From: Spirochaetaceae bacterium
Lineage (GTDB): Bacteria > Spirochaetota > Leptospiria > Leptospirales > Leptonemataceae
DNA: 64,000 nt
Assembly: GCA_002730875.1 (NCBI GenBank)
Contig: PCBI01000012.1
Span: 1 to 64,000 of the forward strand
Reading direction: 5' to 3'
Positions 17,688-26,973 of this stretch are shown one piece after another; within the stretch, counting starts at the first letter, position 1; the number at the start of each line of letters is the position of its first letter. The notes under the pieces are model-generated. The model searched no databases. It worked only from the letters and a program-made list of their open reading frames with translations, and was not told where the DNA came from. The translations under genes and the position numbers were made by a program.

Positions 17688-19508
17688 ATGGCAACCTTGT
17701 ATCCAGACTCAAATCAATCGACCCTGGTTCTCTATGGGGACGAGAATGTCAATCCGCAGATTTTTTCCCGTCAAGAGTATCGAGAGTTTACGAGACTGCT
17801 ATCTCCGGTTCTTGAGCAATGCTCGATCCAGGTTGGAAGACAGCTGGCTCAGATGTCGAATACCTCAGAGGCGTTCGGGTATGTAATCGCGAGGCGGTCC
17901 GTGGGGCCGATTCTTCATGCCGCCATAGATCGTGCCATTCGTGTGAAGCGTGTATTCGAGAGGGCCGGGCGGTCCGCCAGCGTCGCTCCCGTAACCGATT
18001 ATGATACCGTTATTGATCGGATTGAAGAGTTTGAGGGTCTAGTTTCCGCAGATTACCAGACAAATTCCTATTTGATCTGGCGTTTTGGCGCGGCCCTGGG
18101 TTACAGGGAGGAGGCCGATGGCGCGGGAGAGCCACCTTCTTATTCCACGCCCGGTATCTCGAGGAATTTCCTGTTTGAGATACCGCTACGTCTGAAGTTA
18201 CAGCGGAGAGCATACGCATACCTGAAGAAAGCTATCGGACCCAACCCCGACTTGATTCCGGCCACTGGTTTCGCAAACGCTGACCCAATAATCGAAGCAC
18301 GAGGACTGTTTATCAGCCTTTTTGAAAAACTACCGGGGGGGTGGCTGTCCACGCAAGGGGGCCGGGACGAAGCATTGCGAGAGGATCTTTTTGGGTCTGC
18401 CATCGATGCTATCCCCGGTCTCCGACCATTGCTGGAGAGCTATGGCTTTGATGGCCGGCAGAGCTCGGCTATTTTGTCTGAGCTTCGGGGTCTCCTCACT
18501 CGCTTTTTCCCGCAGGCTTTCCTTGAAAGCTTCCAGCCCAACCATGAATACGCAGTGGCGCGATTGGCCAATTTTCGCTCAAATTGTCTGGTTTCTTCGG
18601 GAGACGGCGATTCAGAATCGGTTTTCTATCTGGCAGCAGCTCGTCATTTGGGAAAGAAGACCATCAAGGCCCAGCACGGCGGTCTATACGGTTATGTTCA
18701 AGATATCGCCCCCGTGACCGAAGTTGAATGGCCCAGCTGCGATATTTTTTTGAGTTGGGGTTGGCAAACACTTCCAACTGGTTACGCAGGTTTCTCTCAG
18801 ATGGAAGTGAAGGTCCTTCCATCTCCCTGGCTTTCGGAGAGAAAGAACTACCTTGCCGGCGTTGCAAAGAAAGGAAGAAGAGAATTCGACTTATTGTGGA
18901 TGCCCCAACTGATGAAGCGGTATACCAATGCACCGCAGGGAAGCTCTAGCATTAGCAGGGACTTGCTCCCGGCTATGTCCAGAGAGATGGTCAGTTTTGT
19001 GGATGTGGCTGCGGCGAAAAACGGGATTAGCATATTGTGTAAACCTTACAATAACCTCACTGTTTCAATAATGGCGAAAACATTCGCTGAATTGAAAGCC
19101 ATAGGAAAAGACTGTTTGTTTGTTTCCAGCAAGTTCGAGAAAGGCCTAACCCCATCCTTATTAGCACGGTGCAGAATGGTAGTCTGGGATCAGCCCGGTA
19201 CCGGGTTCCTCGAGTGTCTCTCGGTCGGAATGCCCACAGTGGTACTCTGGAGTCGCATCTACTGCGAGGAAGAAAGATGGGCTGTGGAAGAATTCTTGAA
19301 CCTTGAGAAGGTCGGACTTGTTCACCGGACACCGGTTAGCTTGGTGGCGGAATTTCGCAAGTTCGACTCGGCTCCGATGGATTGGATTTCTGATGCCGAT
19401 CGCGCACAAGCGATTCGGCAGTTTTGCGACAATTACGCACTGACAGACAGTAAATGGTATCGAAGCTGGAAACGATTCTTTCGCAGTGACCTGTGTAGCT
19501 CAGACTAG
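17688..19508 (+). CDS. LIC12162-family transferase (copy 1)
   Basis: A 606-residue protein matching the putative transferase family named for Leptospira LIC12162. The diagnostic region is IKAQHGGLYGY followed by a Cys/Asp stretch and LSWGW, and a C-terminal half with RMVVWDQPGTGFLE, the nucleotide-sugar-binding part of a GT-B-like fold. Members are found in spirochaete O-antigen loci and are presumed sugar transferases; some GT-B relatives use CMP-nonulosonates, but the family is not characterised as far as I know. ATG 17688 is chosen over in-frame starts inside the previous gene. A paralogue at 45134 ends module C, so each nonulosonate module may have its own transferase. Confidence 0.85.
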   Translation: MATLYPDSNQSTLVLYGDENVNPQIFSRQEYREFTRLLSPVLEQCSIQVGRQLAQMSNTSEAFGYVIARRSVGPILHAAIDRAIRVKRVFERAGRSASVAPVTDYDTVIDRIEEFEGLVSADYQTNSYLIWRFGAALGYREEADGAGEPPSYSTPGISRNFLFEIPLRLKLQRRAYAYLKKAIGPNPDLIPATGFANADPIIEARGLFISLFEKLPGGWLSTQGGRDEALREDLFGSAIDAIPGLRPLLESYGFDGRQSSAILSELRGLLTRFFPQAFLESFQPNHEYAVARLANFRSNCLVSSGDGDSESVFYLAAARHLGKKTIKAQHGGLYGYVQDIAPVTEVEWPSCDIFLSWGWQTLPTGYAGFSQMEVKVLPSPWLSERKNYLAGVAKKGRREFDLLWMPQLMKRYTNAPQGSSSISRDLLPAMSREMVSFVDVAAAKNGISILCKPYNNLTVSIMAKTFAELKAIGKDCLFVSSKFEKGLTPSLLARCRMVVWDQPGTGFLECLSVGMPTVVLWSRIYCEEERWAVEEFLNLEKVGLVHRTPVSLVAEFRKFDSAPMDWISDADRAQAIRQFCDNYALTDSKWYRSWKRFFRSDLCSSD

Positions 19509-19578
19509 ACCGGCTTCAGTCTGGCTCGTTGAAGAGCAATACATTAAAGAATCACCGCATTCACCAGGGAAATTTGCC

Positions 19579-20520
19579 ATGAACACTTATGCACAAAATG
19601 ATGAGAAGCAGCGAGTTGCGGAACTCGTAGACGGTCTCGCGACTCTTGGATTTGCCGTTGGGCGGAAACCGCTGATGTCTGTGGAGGACCTGAATTACCT
19701 GCGCGAATTTGTCGACCGGATATACGAGGCCCGCATCGGCGAACACGATGTCTCTTCCAGCACTCCAGTAGTCGAACGCCTGATAGGAATCGATGCGAGG
19801 GTGGACCGAATCTTCGATTCTGTACTCCGCGACCCTACAATCCGTGGTGTTCTTGAGGCTATACATGGCCCGGATTACAAGATCTGGGAGATTTCAGCTC
19901 GATATTCCATCGACGGGGATCCCGGACTGGGCATACATCAAGATGCCTTTGGGCAGATGAATCTTGCTCTGAACCTAAGCGAGCTCGACGACGATTGCGG
20001 GGTGACCTCCTTCATACCGCGTTCGCATATGCTCTATCGTTGGTCGCACAGAGTGTCCTGGGCTCGACCATCGATCGGGAATCGGATTGCTGTACCGTTA
20101 CGGTTTGGCCATTCAGATTTTGCCTTCTTTTTGAACAAGACCTGGCATGGTCGCACCAGGAACAAGGGGGGGACCGTAAAAAAGATCATTTTGATTGGCA
20201 CCTTTCCTGCTGGAGCAAAGTATCTTCCGAAATTTGAAGAGAAAGAAATTGAAAGTATAGATCCTGCTTGTGTCGAATTGCGACGACTTGTGGATTTCAG
20301 AGTGGATACGCAACGATTGGAATCTGGCGAGGTATCTGTCGTGGCCCGAGATGGGACTCAGGGTAAACCGTTTAGTATAGAACTTGAAGACAGTAAGCGC
20401 TATCTTTTCCGGTCGCTTCCGATATTTAGCAAGCTCGCGGCCATGGAGTTGATCTTTAGACCAGCCCGATGGGCGAACAGAGTGCTGAAGGCCCTGCGTT
20501 TACGACAATCCGCCGCATGA
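19579..20520 (+). CDS. Phytanoyl-CoA dioxygenase (PhyH)-like Fe(II)/2OG oxygenase
   Basis: A 313-residue protein with the PhyH-type facial triad: His120 and Asp122 in GIHQDAFGQ, and a distal His in NKTWHGRTRNKGG followed by the Arg expected to hold 2-oxoglutarate. FIPRSHM after a GVTSF strand is also typical. It probably hydroxylates a sugar or an acyl substituent in the cytoplasm. ATG 19579 begins the natural N-terminus; the longer in-frame start overlaps the preceding gene. It ends module A. Two other oxygenases of the wider group occur at 41897 and 55268, an unusual number for one glycan locus. Confidence 0.75.
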   Translation: MNTYAQNDEKQRVAELVDGLATLGFAVGRKPLMSVEDLNYLREFVDRIYEARIGEHDVSSSTPVVERLIGIDARVDRIFDSVLRDPTIRGVLEAIHGPDYKIWEISARYSIDGDPGLGIHQDAFGQMNLALNLSELDDDCGVTSFIPRSHMLYRWSHRVSWARPSIGNRIAVPLRFGHSDFAFFLNKTWHGRTRNKGGTVKKIILIGTFPAGAKYLPKFEEKEIESIDPACVELRRLVDFRVDTQRLESGEVSVVARDGTQGKPFSIELEDSKRYLFRSLPIFSKLAAMELIFRPARWANRVLKALRLRQSAA

Positions 20521-20573
20521 CTTTTAATTCGGCGATACGATTAGAGCAAGAGACGAATATTTAGGGGTACTCA

Positions 20574-22022
20574 TTGAACACAGCGGAGAAGAACATAAAA
20601 CCTGAAAATCCGGGCGACGTTTTTGAAGTCGAGCGGCCCGTGGTCTGCATTCAAGGGCTGGGCTTCGTCGGATCGGCCATGGCGGTGGCCGTAGCAAGTG
20701 CCTCCGATTCAAATGGCCAACCCTTATTCAACGTAGTCGGAGTCGATCTACCGAATGCAAGGGGACTGCACTCTGTCAAATCGCTTAACGCAGGGATGTT
20801 TCCGGCGGAGTCAAACGATCTAGATCTCGTAGATGCGGCAAAGCGCACTCTGGAGCGCAAAAACCTGCGCGCCTTTACAGATCCCGAAGTCTACTCCTGG
20901 GCAGATGTGGTCATCGTGGACATTAACCTGGATCTGGGCGCCCCGGACGCGGATGAGGATCCAACTGTAGACTTTAGCGCACTAATCCGAGCAATGGAAA
21001 CTCTGGGAGATCGAATCAAGGCCGGTTGCCTGGTGCTTGTGGAGACCACGGTCCCCCCGGGTACCTGCGAAAAGGTAATCTACCCGGTCTTGCGCGATAA
21101 GTTCCTGGCTCGTGGCCTGAAGGAATCTGATCTGTTTCTAGCGCATTCATACGAACGCGTTATGCCCGGTCACGAGTACCTTTTTTCGATTGTTAATTTT
21201 TGGCGGGTCTTTGCGGGTCTGGACGAACCTTCCGCGGATAAATGCGAGGCATTCTTACGAAAGATCATCAACACCAAGGATTACCCACTTACTCGACTTG
21301 CAAATTTAAGGGCCTCCGAAACGGCCAAGGTTCTCGAAAACAGCTATCGAGCGACAAACATTGCGTTCATTGAAGAATGGGGGCGATTCGCGGAGTCTGT
21401 AGGTGTAGATCTCTTCAGTGTTATTAATGCGATCCGACAGAGGCCTACGCACAACAATATGCGACAGCCCGGTTTCGGGGTCGGCGGCTACTGTCTTACA
21501 AAGGATCCCCTGTTCGGCCGAGTGGCCGCCAAGCAAATATTCGGATTGGATCTTGACTTTCCTTTTTCCAGAAGCGCCGTTGCGACGAACAACCGAATGC
21601 CGCTTGTGAGCGTTGAACGATTGAAGACCGTTTTTGGCGACTCTTTGGCGAATAAGCGGATCTTGCTCTGTGGCGTTAGCTATCGTCCTGACGTTAGCGA
21701 TACTCGATACTCGCCTTCAGAGATTTTTGCCCGGGCTCTCCTCAAGGAGTCGGTGGATGTGGAATTCCATGATCCAATGGTGCGATTCTGGGAAGAGTTT
21801 TCAGCAAAGCCAATGTTGGATTTTCCGAATCTGACCGGTTACGATGCACTGGTTTTCGCTGTTGATCACAGAGAGTACAGGGACTTGAAATTTGATGAAG
21901 ATTTTCTAAAGGGTTGGAGAGGCCTGGTTCTTGACAGCAACAATGTGCTTTCCGAGGCCCAGATACGGGATCTGGTGCGCATAGGCTGTCGTGTGGAGTG
22001 CATTGGGAGAGGGTTGGTATGA
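20574..22022 (+). CDS. Nucleotide-sugar 6-dehydrogenase (UDP-glucose/GDP-mannose DH family)
   Basis: A 482-residue enzyme with the NAD loop QGLGFVGSAM near residue 27, the ETTVPPGT strand, catalytic Cys307 in GGYCLTKDP, and the C-terminal domain start LCGVSYRPDVSDTRYS. It makes a nucleotide-linked uronic acid. The catalytic segment closely parallels the fusion enzyme at 8885 but lacks a CBS part. An insertion rich in acidic residues (GAPDADEDPTVD) follows the NAD domain. It starts at TTG 20574 behind AGGGG. It is translationally coupled to the SDR gene at 22019, so uronate formation followed by 4-epimerisation or decarboxylation is a reasonable pair. Confidence 0.85.
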   Translation: MNTAEKNIKPENPGDVFEVERPVVCIQGLGFVGSAMAVAVASASDSNGQPLFNVVGVDLPNARGLHSVKSLNAGMFPAESNDLDLVDAAKRTLERKNLRAFTDPEVYSWADVVIVDINLDLGAPDADEDPTVDFSALIRAMETLGDRIKAGCLVLVETTVPPGTCEKVIYPVLRDKFLARGLKESDLFLAHSYERVMPGHEYLFSIVNFWRVFAGLDEPSADKCEAFLRKIINTKDYPLTRLANLRASETAKVLENSYRATNIAFIEEWGRFAESVGVDLFSVINAIRQRPTHNNMRQPGFGVGGYCLTKDPLFGRVAAKQIFGLDLDFPFSRSAVATNNRMPLVSVERLKTVFGDSLANKRILLCGVSYRPDVSDTRYSPSEIFARALLKESVDVEFHDPMVRFWEEFSAKPMLDFPNLTGYDALVFAVDHREYRDLKFDEDFLKGWRGLVLDSNNVLSEAQIRDLVRIGCRVECIGRGLV

Positions 22023-22999
22023 GTAGAATACTGGTTACCGGCGGCGCTGGCTTCATCGGGGCATCCCTGAGTATGTTCCTCTCCGAAGAGCATGAAGTGG
22101 ATATCGTGGACAGCTTTGCTCGTGGAGTCCGGGACGAATACCTGGAGAGCCTGGAAGGAAAAGTCCGGGGAATTTACGAGTTGGATCTTCTGAACGGTGA
22201 CTCCTGGAATAAACTACCGTCAGACTACGATTTTATAGTCCATCTAGCAGCGATTATTGGAGTTCGTCATGTCATGGAGCGCCCTTACCAGGTGCTCAGA
22301 GATAATGTGTTATTAACGGACCGGGCTATTGAGTTCGCCAGCCGGCAGCAAGATCTCAGCAAATTCCTTTTCGCCTCCACCTCAGAGGTTATGGCCGGCT
22401 CTCTGGTCCATATGGATCTGACGATCCCGACGCCGGAATCCTTTCCATTGGCCCTGACCGATCTCAGCTCACCGCGGACCAGCTACATGCTTTCGAAGAT
22501 CTATGGCGAGGCAATGTGCCTTCAAAGTGGACTGAAATCGGTATTGATTCGTCCTCATAATATCTACGGGCCTCGCATGGGGCTCAGTCATGTAGTGCCG
22601 GAGCTACTTCAGAAGGCCCATCGAATGAATGATGGCGACACATTGGAAGTCGCTTCCGTGCACCATTCGCGCGCAATGTGCTACATCGAGGACGCTATAG
22701 AAATGATTGCTGCCCTGCTGCTCAGCGACGCAGCCGGCGTTTTCAATATTGGAAATGAGAAGACGGAGATCACTATCGGAGAACTGGCAGCCATGGTAGT
22801 AGAAGCGGTCGGCAAGGACTTGAGGGTCCAGCCAGTGGAAGTCGCTGTGGGTTCGCCTTCCCGGCGATGTCCGGATATGAATAAAACAATCCAGGCCACT
22901 GGATTACAGCCATCTATCTCTGTACGGGAAGGTATTGCCAGGACATATGAATGGTACAGATCTAACGTTTTCGATGGGGAAGGAAAGAGCGCCATATGA
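22019..22999 (+). CDS. NAD-dependent epimerase/dehydratase (extended SDR)
   Basis: A 326-residue extended SDR. NAD motif GGAGFIGAS at residues 8-16, HLAAIIGVRHVMERP, the FASTSEV strand, and an intact Tyr-x-x-x-Lys (YMLSK) followed by YGEAMC, then RPHNIYGPRMG. It resembles UDP-xylose synthases and UDP-glucuronate 4-epimerases, fitting the dehydrogenase with which it shares an ATGA overlap. It does not show the NSFNSWGW-type region I associate with LegB dehydratases, so it is not a clear substitute for the missing first step of legionaminic acid synthesis. An ATGA overlap also links it to legC downstream. Confidence 0.8.
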   Translation: MSRILVTGGAGFIGASLSMFLSEEHEVDIVDSFARGVRDEYLESLEGKVRGIYELDLLNGDSWNKLPSDYDFIVHLAAIIGVRHVMERPYQVLRDNVLLTDRAIEFASRQQDLSKFLFASTSEVMAGSLVHMDLTIPTPESFPLALTDLSSPRTSYMLSKIYGEAMCLQSGLKSVLIRPHNIYGPRMGLSHVVPELLQKAHRMNDGDTLEVASVHHSRAMCYIEDAIEMIAALLLSDAAGVFNIGNEKTEITIGELAAMVVEAVGKDLRVQPVEVAVGSPSRRCPDMNKTIQATGLQPSISVREGIARTYEWYRSNVFDGEGKSAI

Positions 23000-24144
23000 T
23001 TCCTTTAGCCGTGCCGAACGTTACGGGAAACGAATCACGCTATTTGCAAGAATGCATCGAAACTGGCTTTGTGTCATCGGTTGGCCCCTTTGTTACAAGA
23101 CTGGAAGAGATGGTTTCCAGAGCCACGGGGGCTGGCTACTCGACTGCGACTGCTTCGGGTACCACGGGGCTTCACGTCGCTCTAATCGCCGTTGGTGTGG
23201 GGCGCGATGACCTGGTGATTCTGCCCACTTTTACGTTCATAGGGAGCGCCAACGCTATTGCTCATGCCGGGGCAAGCCCCTGGCTTCTTGATATCAATCG
23301 AGACGGTTGGACTCTTGATGTGGCAAAGCTTTCCCGTGCGCTTCAGAGGGAAACGCATCGCGAGAAGCGTGGTTTGATTCATTCAAAGACAGGTCGCCGA
23401 GTAGGCGCGATAATGCCAGTTCATGTGCTCGGCGTTCCGGCAGACATGGACGCCATTTGTGAACTTGCTCGGCAGTACCAGCTTCCGGTTGTTGCGGATG
23501 CGGCCTGTGCTATAGGAGCCCGGTATAAGGATCGGCCCATTGGGTCCACGGGGGCTGACCTCTCTGTTTTTTCCTTTAACGGAAACAAGACGGTGACCTC
23601 CGGGGGGGGCGGTATGGTTTGCGGCGAAGATGAGGCTCTAGTTAAGAAAGTGCACCATCTGAGTACTACTGCAAAAGCCGGTGCAGACTACGATTTTGAT
23701 GAAGTGGGGTTCAATTACAGAATGACAAACCTCCAAGCTGCCGTTGGCTGTGCGCAGATGGAGCGTCTGGATGAGTTCGTCACCGCGAAGCGGAGAATTC
23801 AGAAGCGATACAATGACGCCCTATCTGAATTGCCAGGCGTTAGCCCATTCCCTGAACCAGAGTTCGCAGAGTCGTCCTGCTGGCTCGCCGGCGTCATTCT
23901 AGATCCGAAGGAAGCGACTGCTCCTATCGAACAAATCCAGGATGCACTTCGTGAGGCTGGCATAATGGCGAGGCCTTTCTGGAAACCAATTCACCTGCAA
24001 AGGCCATATGCTGGTAGCCCACTCGAGTCCACGGAAGTAGCTGATTCTATCTGGCGTCATATTCTTACCTTACCATGCTCAACTTCGCTGGCAGAAGAAG
24101 ACCTCGAACAGGTGATCAAGGTGGTTAGAGGCCTGTTGTCTTGA
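22996..24144 (+). CDS. legC: LegC-type sugar-nucleotide aminotransferase
   Basis: A 382-residue PLP enzyme of the DegT/DnrJ/EryC1/StrS family. It transfers an amino group to C4 of a nucleotide 4-keto-6-deoxy-HexNAc. The PLP lysine is Lys198 in NGNKTVTSGGGG, with the family N-terminus IPLAVPNVTGNE, SGTTGLHVAL and EVGFNYRMTNLQAA. The NGNK context and the following legG, legI and neuD genes make LegC (legionaminic pathway) the best fit, rather than the PseC type at 34309, which has HPVK. ATG overlaps the upstream stop. Confidence 0.88.
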   Translation: MIPLAVPNVTGNESRYLQECIETGFVSSVGPFVTRLEEMVSRATGAGYSTATASGTTGLHVALIAVGVGRDDLVILPTFTFIGSANAIAHAGASPWLLDINRDGWTLDVAKLSRALQRETHREKRGLIHSKTGRRVGAIMPVHVLGVPADMDAICELARQYQLPVVADAACAIGARYKDRPIGSTGADLSVFSFNGNKTVTSGGGGMVCGEDEALVKKVHHLSTTAKAGADYDFDEVGFNYRMTNLQAAVGCAQMERLDEFVTAKRRIQKRYNDALSELPGVSPFPEPEFAESSCWLAGVILDPKEATAPIEQIQDALREAGIMARPFWKPIHLQRPYAGSPLESTEVADSIWRHILTLPCSTSLAEEDLEQVIKVVRGLLS

Positions 24145-25310
24145 AAATCTGTGTGATTACAGGAACCAGGGCCGAGTACGGTTTGCTCCGTTGGCTTATG
24201 AGTGGTATTCGGGATTCCAGCAAGCTGCACCTTCAGGTCATTGCAACTGGAATGCACCTCTCACCAGAATTTGGGTCCACCTACAGGGTAATCGAGTCTG
24301 ACGGTTTCGCCATAGATCGAAAAGTAGAGATGCTGCTCAGTTCAGACACTCCTTCGTCCGTATCAAAATCTACCGGGCTAGCGCTCATCGGTTTTTCGGA
24401 TGCATTTACCGAGTTGAAGCCCGACATGATAATTGTTCTCGGCGATCGATTTGAACTTCTGGCCGCAGCCAGTGCGGCGCTGTTTGCGCGAATCCCTATT
24501 ATCCATATCCATGGTGGAGAGACAACAGAGGGCGCCTTCGACGAAGCCATTCGCCATTCTATCACGAAGATGTCTTCGATGCATTTTGTGGCCGCCGAGC
24601 CGTATCGAAATCGTGTCATCCAGCTGGGTGAGCAGCCAGAAACGGTTCATACCGTAGGAGGCCTGGGATTGGATAACATTGAGCAGCTGGACCTCCTTGA
24701 CCGGTCGGCGCTGGAAGAGGAACTTGGTATATCCCTGCAAAGTCCTTTCATACTTACAACGTTTCATCCGGTGACTCTGGGCGATCGGACTTCCGAAGAG
24801 CAGATCCGGGAGCTCTTGAAAGCTCTGAACGACTTTCCGGCGGGGACGGTGGTTTTTACAATGCCAAACTCGGACTCCGATAGCAGAGTCTTGTTTGAAC
24901 GTATCCGTGAATACACGGATGCGCGAGACTCGGCCTCCGTTTTTACATCCCTGGGTCAGCTGCGATACCTCTCTGCTATGCTCCATTGTGATGTTGTTGT
25001 TGGAAACTCGTCCAGCGGACTTCTGGAAGCCCCGGCATTCCGCAAACCTACTGTAAACATTGGTGATCGCCAGGCCGGGAGATTACAGGCCGCGAGTGTT
25101 ATAGACTGCAAGCCAGAACATGCGAGTATTACCGGGGCCATACACAGAGCCCTCTCTCCCGACTTTCAGGCTGGTCTAAGGTCGGTGAAACATCCCTACG
25201 GGCGTCCCGGAGCGTCGGCCAGGATTCTGCAAATCCTCGAAAACCTGAAGAGTCCTCCGCGGGTAAAAAAGACCTTCTTCGACCTGCCGGTCATGAACCA
25301 TGATGAATAG
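24141..25310 (+). CDS. legG: UDP-HexNAc 2-epimerase (hydrolysing), NeuC/LegG type
   Basis: A 389-residue enzyme that removes UDP while inverting C2, giving the free ManNAc-type sugar for the NeuB/LegI step. Signatures: GTRAEYGLLRWLM, GDRFELLAAA, HIHGGETTEGAFDEAIRHSITKMS and VVGNSSSGLLEAP, all typical of NeuC/LegG and distinct from the non-hydrolysing WecB type at 57204. The start is TTG 24141, forming a TTGA overlap with the legC stop; no ATG exists near the conserved N-terminus. Preceding LegC implies the substrate is a 2,4-diamino-trideoxy sugar nucleotide (legionaminic type) rather than plain UDP-GlcNAc, but LegG and NeuC cannot be told apart with certainty by eye. Confidence 0.9.
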   Translation: MKICVITGTRAEYGLLRWLMSGIRDSSKLHLQVIATGMHLSPEFGSTYRVIESDGFAIDRKVEMLLSSDTPSSVSKSTGLALIGFSDAFTELKPDMIIVLGDRFELLAAASAALFARIPIIHIHGGETTEGAFDEAIRHSITKMSSMHFVAAEPYRNRVIQLGEQPETVHTVGGLGLDNIEQLDLLDRSALEEELGISLQSPFILTTFHPVTLGDRTSEEQIRELLKALNDFPAGTVVFTMPNSDSDSRVLFERIREYTDARDSASVFTSLGQLRYLSAMLHCDVVVGNSSSGLLEAPAFRKPTVNIGDRQAGRLQAASVIDCKPEHASITGAIHRALSPDFQAGLRSVKHPYGRPGASARILQILENLKSPPRVKKTFFDLPVMNHDE

Positions 25311-26379
25311 ATCTGTATACATAATAGCAGAGGCGGGCATTAATCACAATGGTAGCCTTTCCAGGGCGAAGGAACTCATAGATTGCGCTGCGGAGGCGCA
25401 GGCCGATGCCGTGAAGTTCCAATCATTTCGAACTGAGCTCCTTGTCAGCCGAACTGCGCCGAAAGCGGAGTATCAGGCCGTAAACGACGAAGGGAGCAGC
25501 ACGCAATTCGATATGCTCAAGGAAGTGGAGCTTTCGGAGGACAGCCACCATGAGTTGGAGGAGCACGCGCGGAAGAGAGGGGTTCAGTTCCTTTCCACCC
25601 CGTTCGAAACTACCAGTCTCAAATTTCTAACCGAAAAGCTCGGAATGGAGACCATCAAGGTGCCTTCTGGTGAGCTTACGAACGGACCATTCCTTCTCGA
25701 AGTGGCTCGAAAAGCAAAGAGCATTATTCTTAGCACAGGGATGGGAAATCTGGATGAGATTCGTATGGCTCTCAAGCTGATCGCCTACGGATTTTCTGAG
25801 GTTTCAGAGAGGGTTCCGGGATTCGATCTCTTGGAAGAACTGACTGCAGAGCAGTTGGACTGCTTGCGGGAACGTGTGACAATCCTGCATGCAACTACAG
25901 AGTATCCGGCTGCGATGGCGGACATCAATCTTCGTGCGATGAAATCTATTCAGGATCGTTTTGGCCTGCCTGTCGGGTATTCCGATCACTCTCCCGGAAT
26001 AATCGTTCCCATCGCAGCAACAGCGTTGGGTGCTTCGGTAATTGAAAAGCATTTCACTTTGGACAAGACTCTACCGGGTCCCGATCATAAGGCCTCACTG
26101 GATCCAAAGGAACTGAAACAGATGGTTCGCGCCATTCGAGATACGGAATTGGCACTCGGCGACGGTGAAAAGCGACCGGCGGAGTCTGAGAAAAAGAATA
26201 TGCCGATTGCGCGAAAGAGCCTGCACGCCAGCCGCCCGATCGAAAAGGGAGAGGCTTTCACAGCTGAGAACCTTTCCATAAAGCGTCCAGGTAATGGAGT
26301 TAGTCCTCTCAAATACTGGGAATATCTGGGGAACCCTGCTTCCCAGGATTACCAGACCGATGAGCTAATCAATGAGTAG
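25300..26379 (+). CDS. legI: N,N'-diacetyllegionaminate / N-acetylneuraminate synthase
   Basis: A 359-residue NeuB-family enzyme condensing PEP with the sugar released by LegG. It has the full barrel (AEAGINHNG, AVKFQ, STPFE, LHATTEYPA, GYSDHS, IEKHFTLDKTLPGPDH) and an intact C-terminal SAF domain (about residues 300-359: ARKSLHA, IEKGEAFTAENL, KRPGNG). GPDHKASL is the form seen in LegI/NeuB enzymes; PseI instead has SPDADFS. The start is ATG 25300 or the adjacent ATG 25303, within the last codons of legG. The product would then be activated by the cytidylyltransferase at 30598. Confidence 0.92.
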   Translation: MMNRSVYIIAEAGINHNGSLSRAKELIDCAAEAQADAVKFQSFRTELLVSRTAPKAEYQAVNDEGSSTQFDMLKEVELSEDSHHELEEHARKRGVQFLSTPFETTSLKFLTEKLGMETIKVPSGELTNGPFLLEVARKAKSIILSTGMGNLDEIRMALKLIAYGFSEVSERVPGFDLLEELTAEQLDCLRERVTILHATTEYPAAMADINLRAMKSIQDRFGLPVGYSDHSPGIIVPIAATALGASVIEKHFTLDKTLPGPDHKASLDPKELKQMVRAIRDTELALGDGEKRPAESEKKNMPIARKSLHASRPIEKGEAFTAENLSIKRPGNGVSPLKYWEYLGNPASQDYQTDELINE

Positions 26380-26956
26380 CGGATTAGTACTTCTTGCATG
26401 CGGCGGCCACGGTCGCGTGGTCCTGGACGCAGCTCTGACGGCGGGGTTAAAGGTACGAGGATTCGTAGATATAAAGGCCCCGGCCGATAATGTCTTTGGT
26501 GTCCCTTTTCTAGGCGGTGATGATATCCTGGAAGAAACTGACCCTTTAACTACGCTGCTCTTGAACGGATTTGGTTTTATCAAAGGTAAGAATTTACGCA
26601 AGGTTCAGTACGATAAGTGGAGCTCCCTGGGTTTCAAATTTCACGGAATTCTCCATCCGTCCGTCATACTGGGTAGGGCCTGTTCAATAAGCTCCGATTC
26701 TCAGCTCATGGCCGGCTCGGTGCTCCAGACGAACGTTACCGTTGGAGCAAACACCGTCATCAACACAGGTGTAACCCTGGATCACGATGTGAGTATCGGC
26801 GACCATTGTTTCATTTCGCCAGGGGTTACAGTTTGTGGTGGGGTCTCCGTAGCCGACGAAGTTTTTGTAGGAGCGGGCGCCGTGCTGCTTCCGGGAACCA
26901 GGGTTGAAGCTGGTACCTTTATTCGTGCGGGTAGCCTCGTGCAGACAGAGAACTGA
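26372..26956 (+). CDS. neuD: NeuD-like sugar O/N-acyltransferase
   Basis: A 194-residue left-handed beta-helix acetyltransferase. An N-terminal Rossmann-like domain (LLACGGHGRVV, residues 6-16) binds the sugar nucleotide or free sugar, and the C-terminal hexapeptide-repeat coil (GANTVINTGVTLDHDVSIGDHCFISPG) holds acetyl-CoA, with the catalytic His in the LDHDV turn. In legionaminic pathways this family (LegH, PglD) acetylates the C4 amine made by LegC, whereas NeuD proper O-acetylates sialic acid. The position after legI allows either. ATG 26372 overlaps the legI stop. Confidence 0.88.
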   Translation: MSSGLVLLACGGHGRVVLDAALTAGLKVRGFVDIKAPADNVFGVPFLGGDDILEETDPLTTLLLNGFGFIKGKNLRKVQYDKWSSLGFKFHGILHPSVILGRACSISSDSQLMAGSVLQTNVTVGANTVINTGVTLDHDVSIGDHCFISPGVTVCGGVSVADEVFVGAGAVLLPGTRVEAGTFIRAGSLVQTEN

Positions 26957-26973
26957 CTTCGCGGAGATTTACG

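Noticed and set aside
22019..22999. Labelling the SDR before legC as LegB
   Set aside because: Its sequence around the substrate loop lacks the features I associate with LegB and better resembles UDP-glucuronate 4-epimerase/decarboxylase enzymes; it pairs with a uronate-forming dehydrogenase.
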